From: an uncultured Acidobacteriota bacterium
GTDB taxonomy: Bacteria; Acidobacteriota; Terriglobia; Bryobacterales; Bryobacteraceae
Assembly: GCA_902825945.1 (NCBI GenBank)
Contig: CADECY010000026.1
Coordinates: 1 to 64,000 of the forward strand
DNA: 64,000 nt
Direction: 5' to 3'
Each line of letters opens with the position of its first letter. Position 1 is the stretch's first letter. The notes under the pieces are model-generated. The model was not told the DNA's origin. It worked only from the letters and a program-made list of their open reading frames with translations, and made no database searches. Made by a program: the position numbers and the translations under genes. Shown piece by piece: positions 63,493-64,000 of the stretch.

Positions 63493-64000
63493 ATGTCGCG
63501 GCTTTTTCCACTATTCGTGCTTTCTCTGGGCCTGCTCCATGCGCAGGTTCAAAGCGGCCGGCTTTCCGGCACGGTCTACGACCCGTCCAAATCGGCGGTG
63601 CCTGATGCGGGCATCACTGTAACCAATCGCGGCACTGGTGTCGCCCAGCGCGTGAAGTCCGATGGGGCCGGCGCCTACGTAGTGCCGTCGCTCAATCCAG
63701 GCTTCTACGACGTCTCGGTGAGTGCGGGAGGATTCCGCACCGTCGTGCGGAGCAACGTCGAAATGCAGGTGGGCAAGGATCTGCTACTCGACGTGGAACT
63801 ACAGGTGGGCGAAGCGACCGCCGTCGTCAACGTCACTTCGGAAGTGCCGCTGCTCAACTCCGAGTCTGGCAATTTGGGCCACGTGATGTCGAACCAGCAG
63901 ATCGTGGATCTTCCGTTGAACGGGCGCGGCTTCAGCGATCTCGCGCGGTTGACACCCGGCGTTGTTTCGCTGCCGGGCACGGGTAACGTCACGCGCATCC
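63493..64000 (+). CDS. Oar-like TonB-dependent receptor, cut by the window edge
   Basis: The first 169 codons only. A signal peptide (LFPLFVLSLGLLHAQ) with an AAGGGGGG ribosome binding site is followed by a CarboxypepD_reg domain (SGTVYDPSKSAVPDAGITV, RTVVRSNVEMQVGKD) and the start of the plug with LPLNGRG (about residue 140). It continues beyond 64000. A separate unit from the PepSY genes, because a hairpin and the tail remnant lie between. Confidence 0.88.
   Translation, partial: MSRLFPLFVLSLGLLHAQVQSGRLSGTVYDPSKSAVPDAGITVTNRGTGVAQRVKSDGAGAYVVPSLNPGFYDVSVSAGGFRTVVRSNVEMQVGKDLLLDVELQVGEATAVVNVTSEVPLLNSESGNLGHVMSNQQIVDLPLNGRGFSDLARLTPGVVSLPGTGNVTRI

Overview
This window is high-GC, gene-dense DNA that looks like a soil acidobacterium of the Bryobacterales / Candidatus Solibacter type. 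That placement is an inference from gene content; no rRNA or other marker gene is present. The indicators are several Oar-like TonB-dependent receptors with an N-terminal carboxypeptidase-regulatory-like domain, a sigma factor of the TIGR02999 type fused by overlap to a Ser/Thr kinase gene, a PadR regulator with a small membrane partner, a DUF1549/DUF1553 plus DUF1501 pair, an SBBP-repeat protein, PEP-CTERM proteins, and many Tat- or Sec-exported hydrolases.

Layout. 1-3.9 kb: PadR regulator and small membrane protein, divergent from an exported beta-lactamase-fold hydrolase and a PQQ-type propeller. 4-8 kb: ECF-like sigma factor, Ser/Thr kinase and a PEP-CTERM protein. 8.1-8.9 kb: gene graveyard (methyltransferase, cytochrome c and signal-peptide remnants). 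9-14 kb: alpha/beta hydrolase, a Septu-like ATPase/HNH defence pair and an HpcH/HpaI aldolase. 14-17 kb: YncE/phosphoesterase fusion and a GNAT. 17-21.3 kb: DUF1549/DUF1553, DUF1501 and D-amino-acid PLP enzyme operon. 21.4-24.4 kb: sialidase, MarR, YceI and pirin operon with a recognisable operator. 24.5-29 kb: Uma2 fossil and a frameshifted SBBP/BACON/FnIII surface protein. 29-36.1 kb: GDPD, SGNH hydrolase, heptaheme-TPR cytochrome and an Oar-like receptor, followed by a strong terminator. 36.2-37.7 kb: a partial decayed duplicate of that receptor that abuts a truncated PEP-CTERM gene. 37.8-41.4 kb: ECF sigma, anti-sigma and membrane protein operon, and an FHA-GAF-SpoIIE phosphatase. 41.4-47.9 kb: sulfatase, two-component system, then SulP transporter, universal stress protein and a small coiled-coil protein. 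47.9-53.7 kb: a four-gene unit of oxidoreductase, plugless beta-barrel, VWA-like protein and coiled-coil protein. 53.9-58.4 kb: DUF2853, a rhamnogalacturonan-lyase-like protein and a membrane glycosyltransferase-like protein. 58.5-64 kb: Oar-like receptor with two half-size PepSY membrane proteins, and the start of another receptor cut by the window edge.

How the genes work together. The dominant theme is outer-membrane uptake and extracytoplasmic breakdown of polymers or phosphate, sulfate and sialic-acid-type esters, controlled by several small signalling modules (PadR, MarR, two sigma factors, a NarL-type two-component system and a SpoIIE phosphatase). The least familiar unit is the plugless-barrel / degenerate-VWA / coiled-coil operon at 47.9-52.5 kb. 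A second theme is decay: at least six gene fossils are readable, and two of them are related copies of one duplicated convergent gene end. Several promoters sit so close to their start codons that the transcripts would be leaderless or nearly so.
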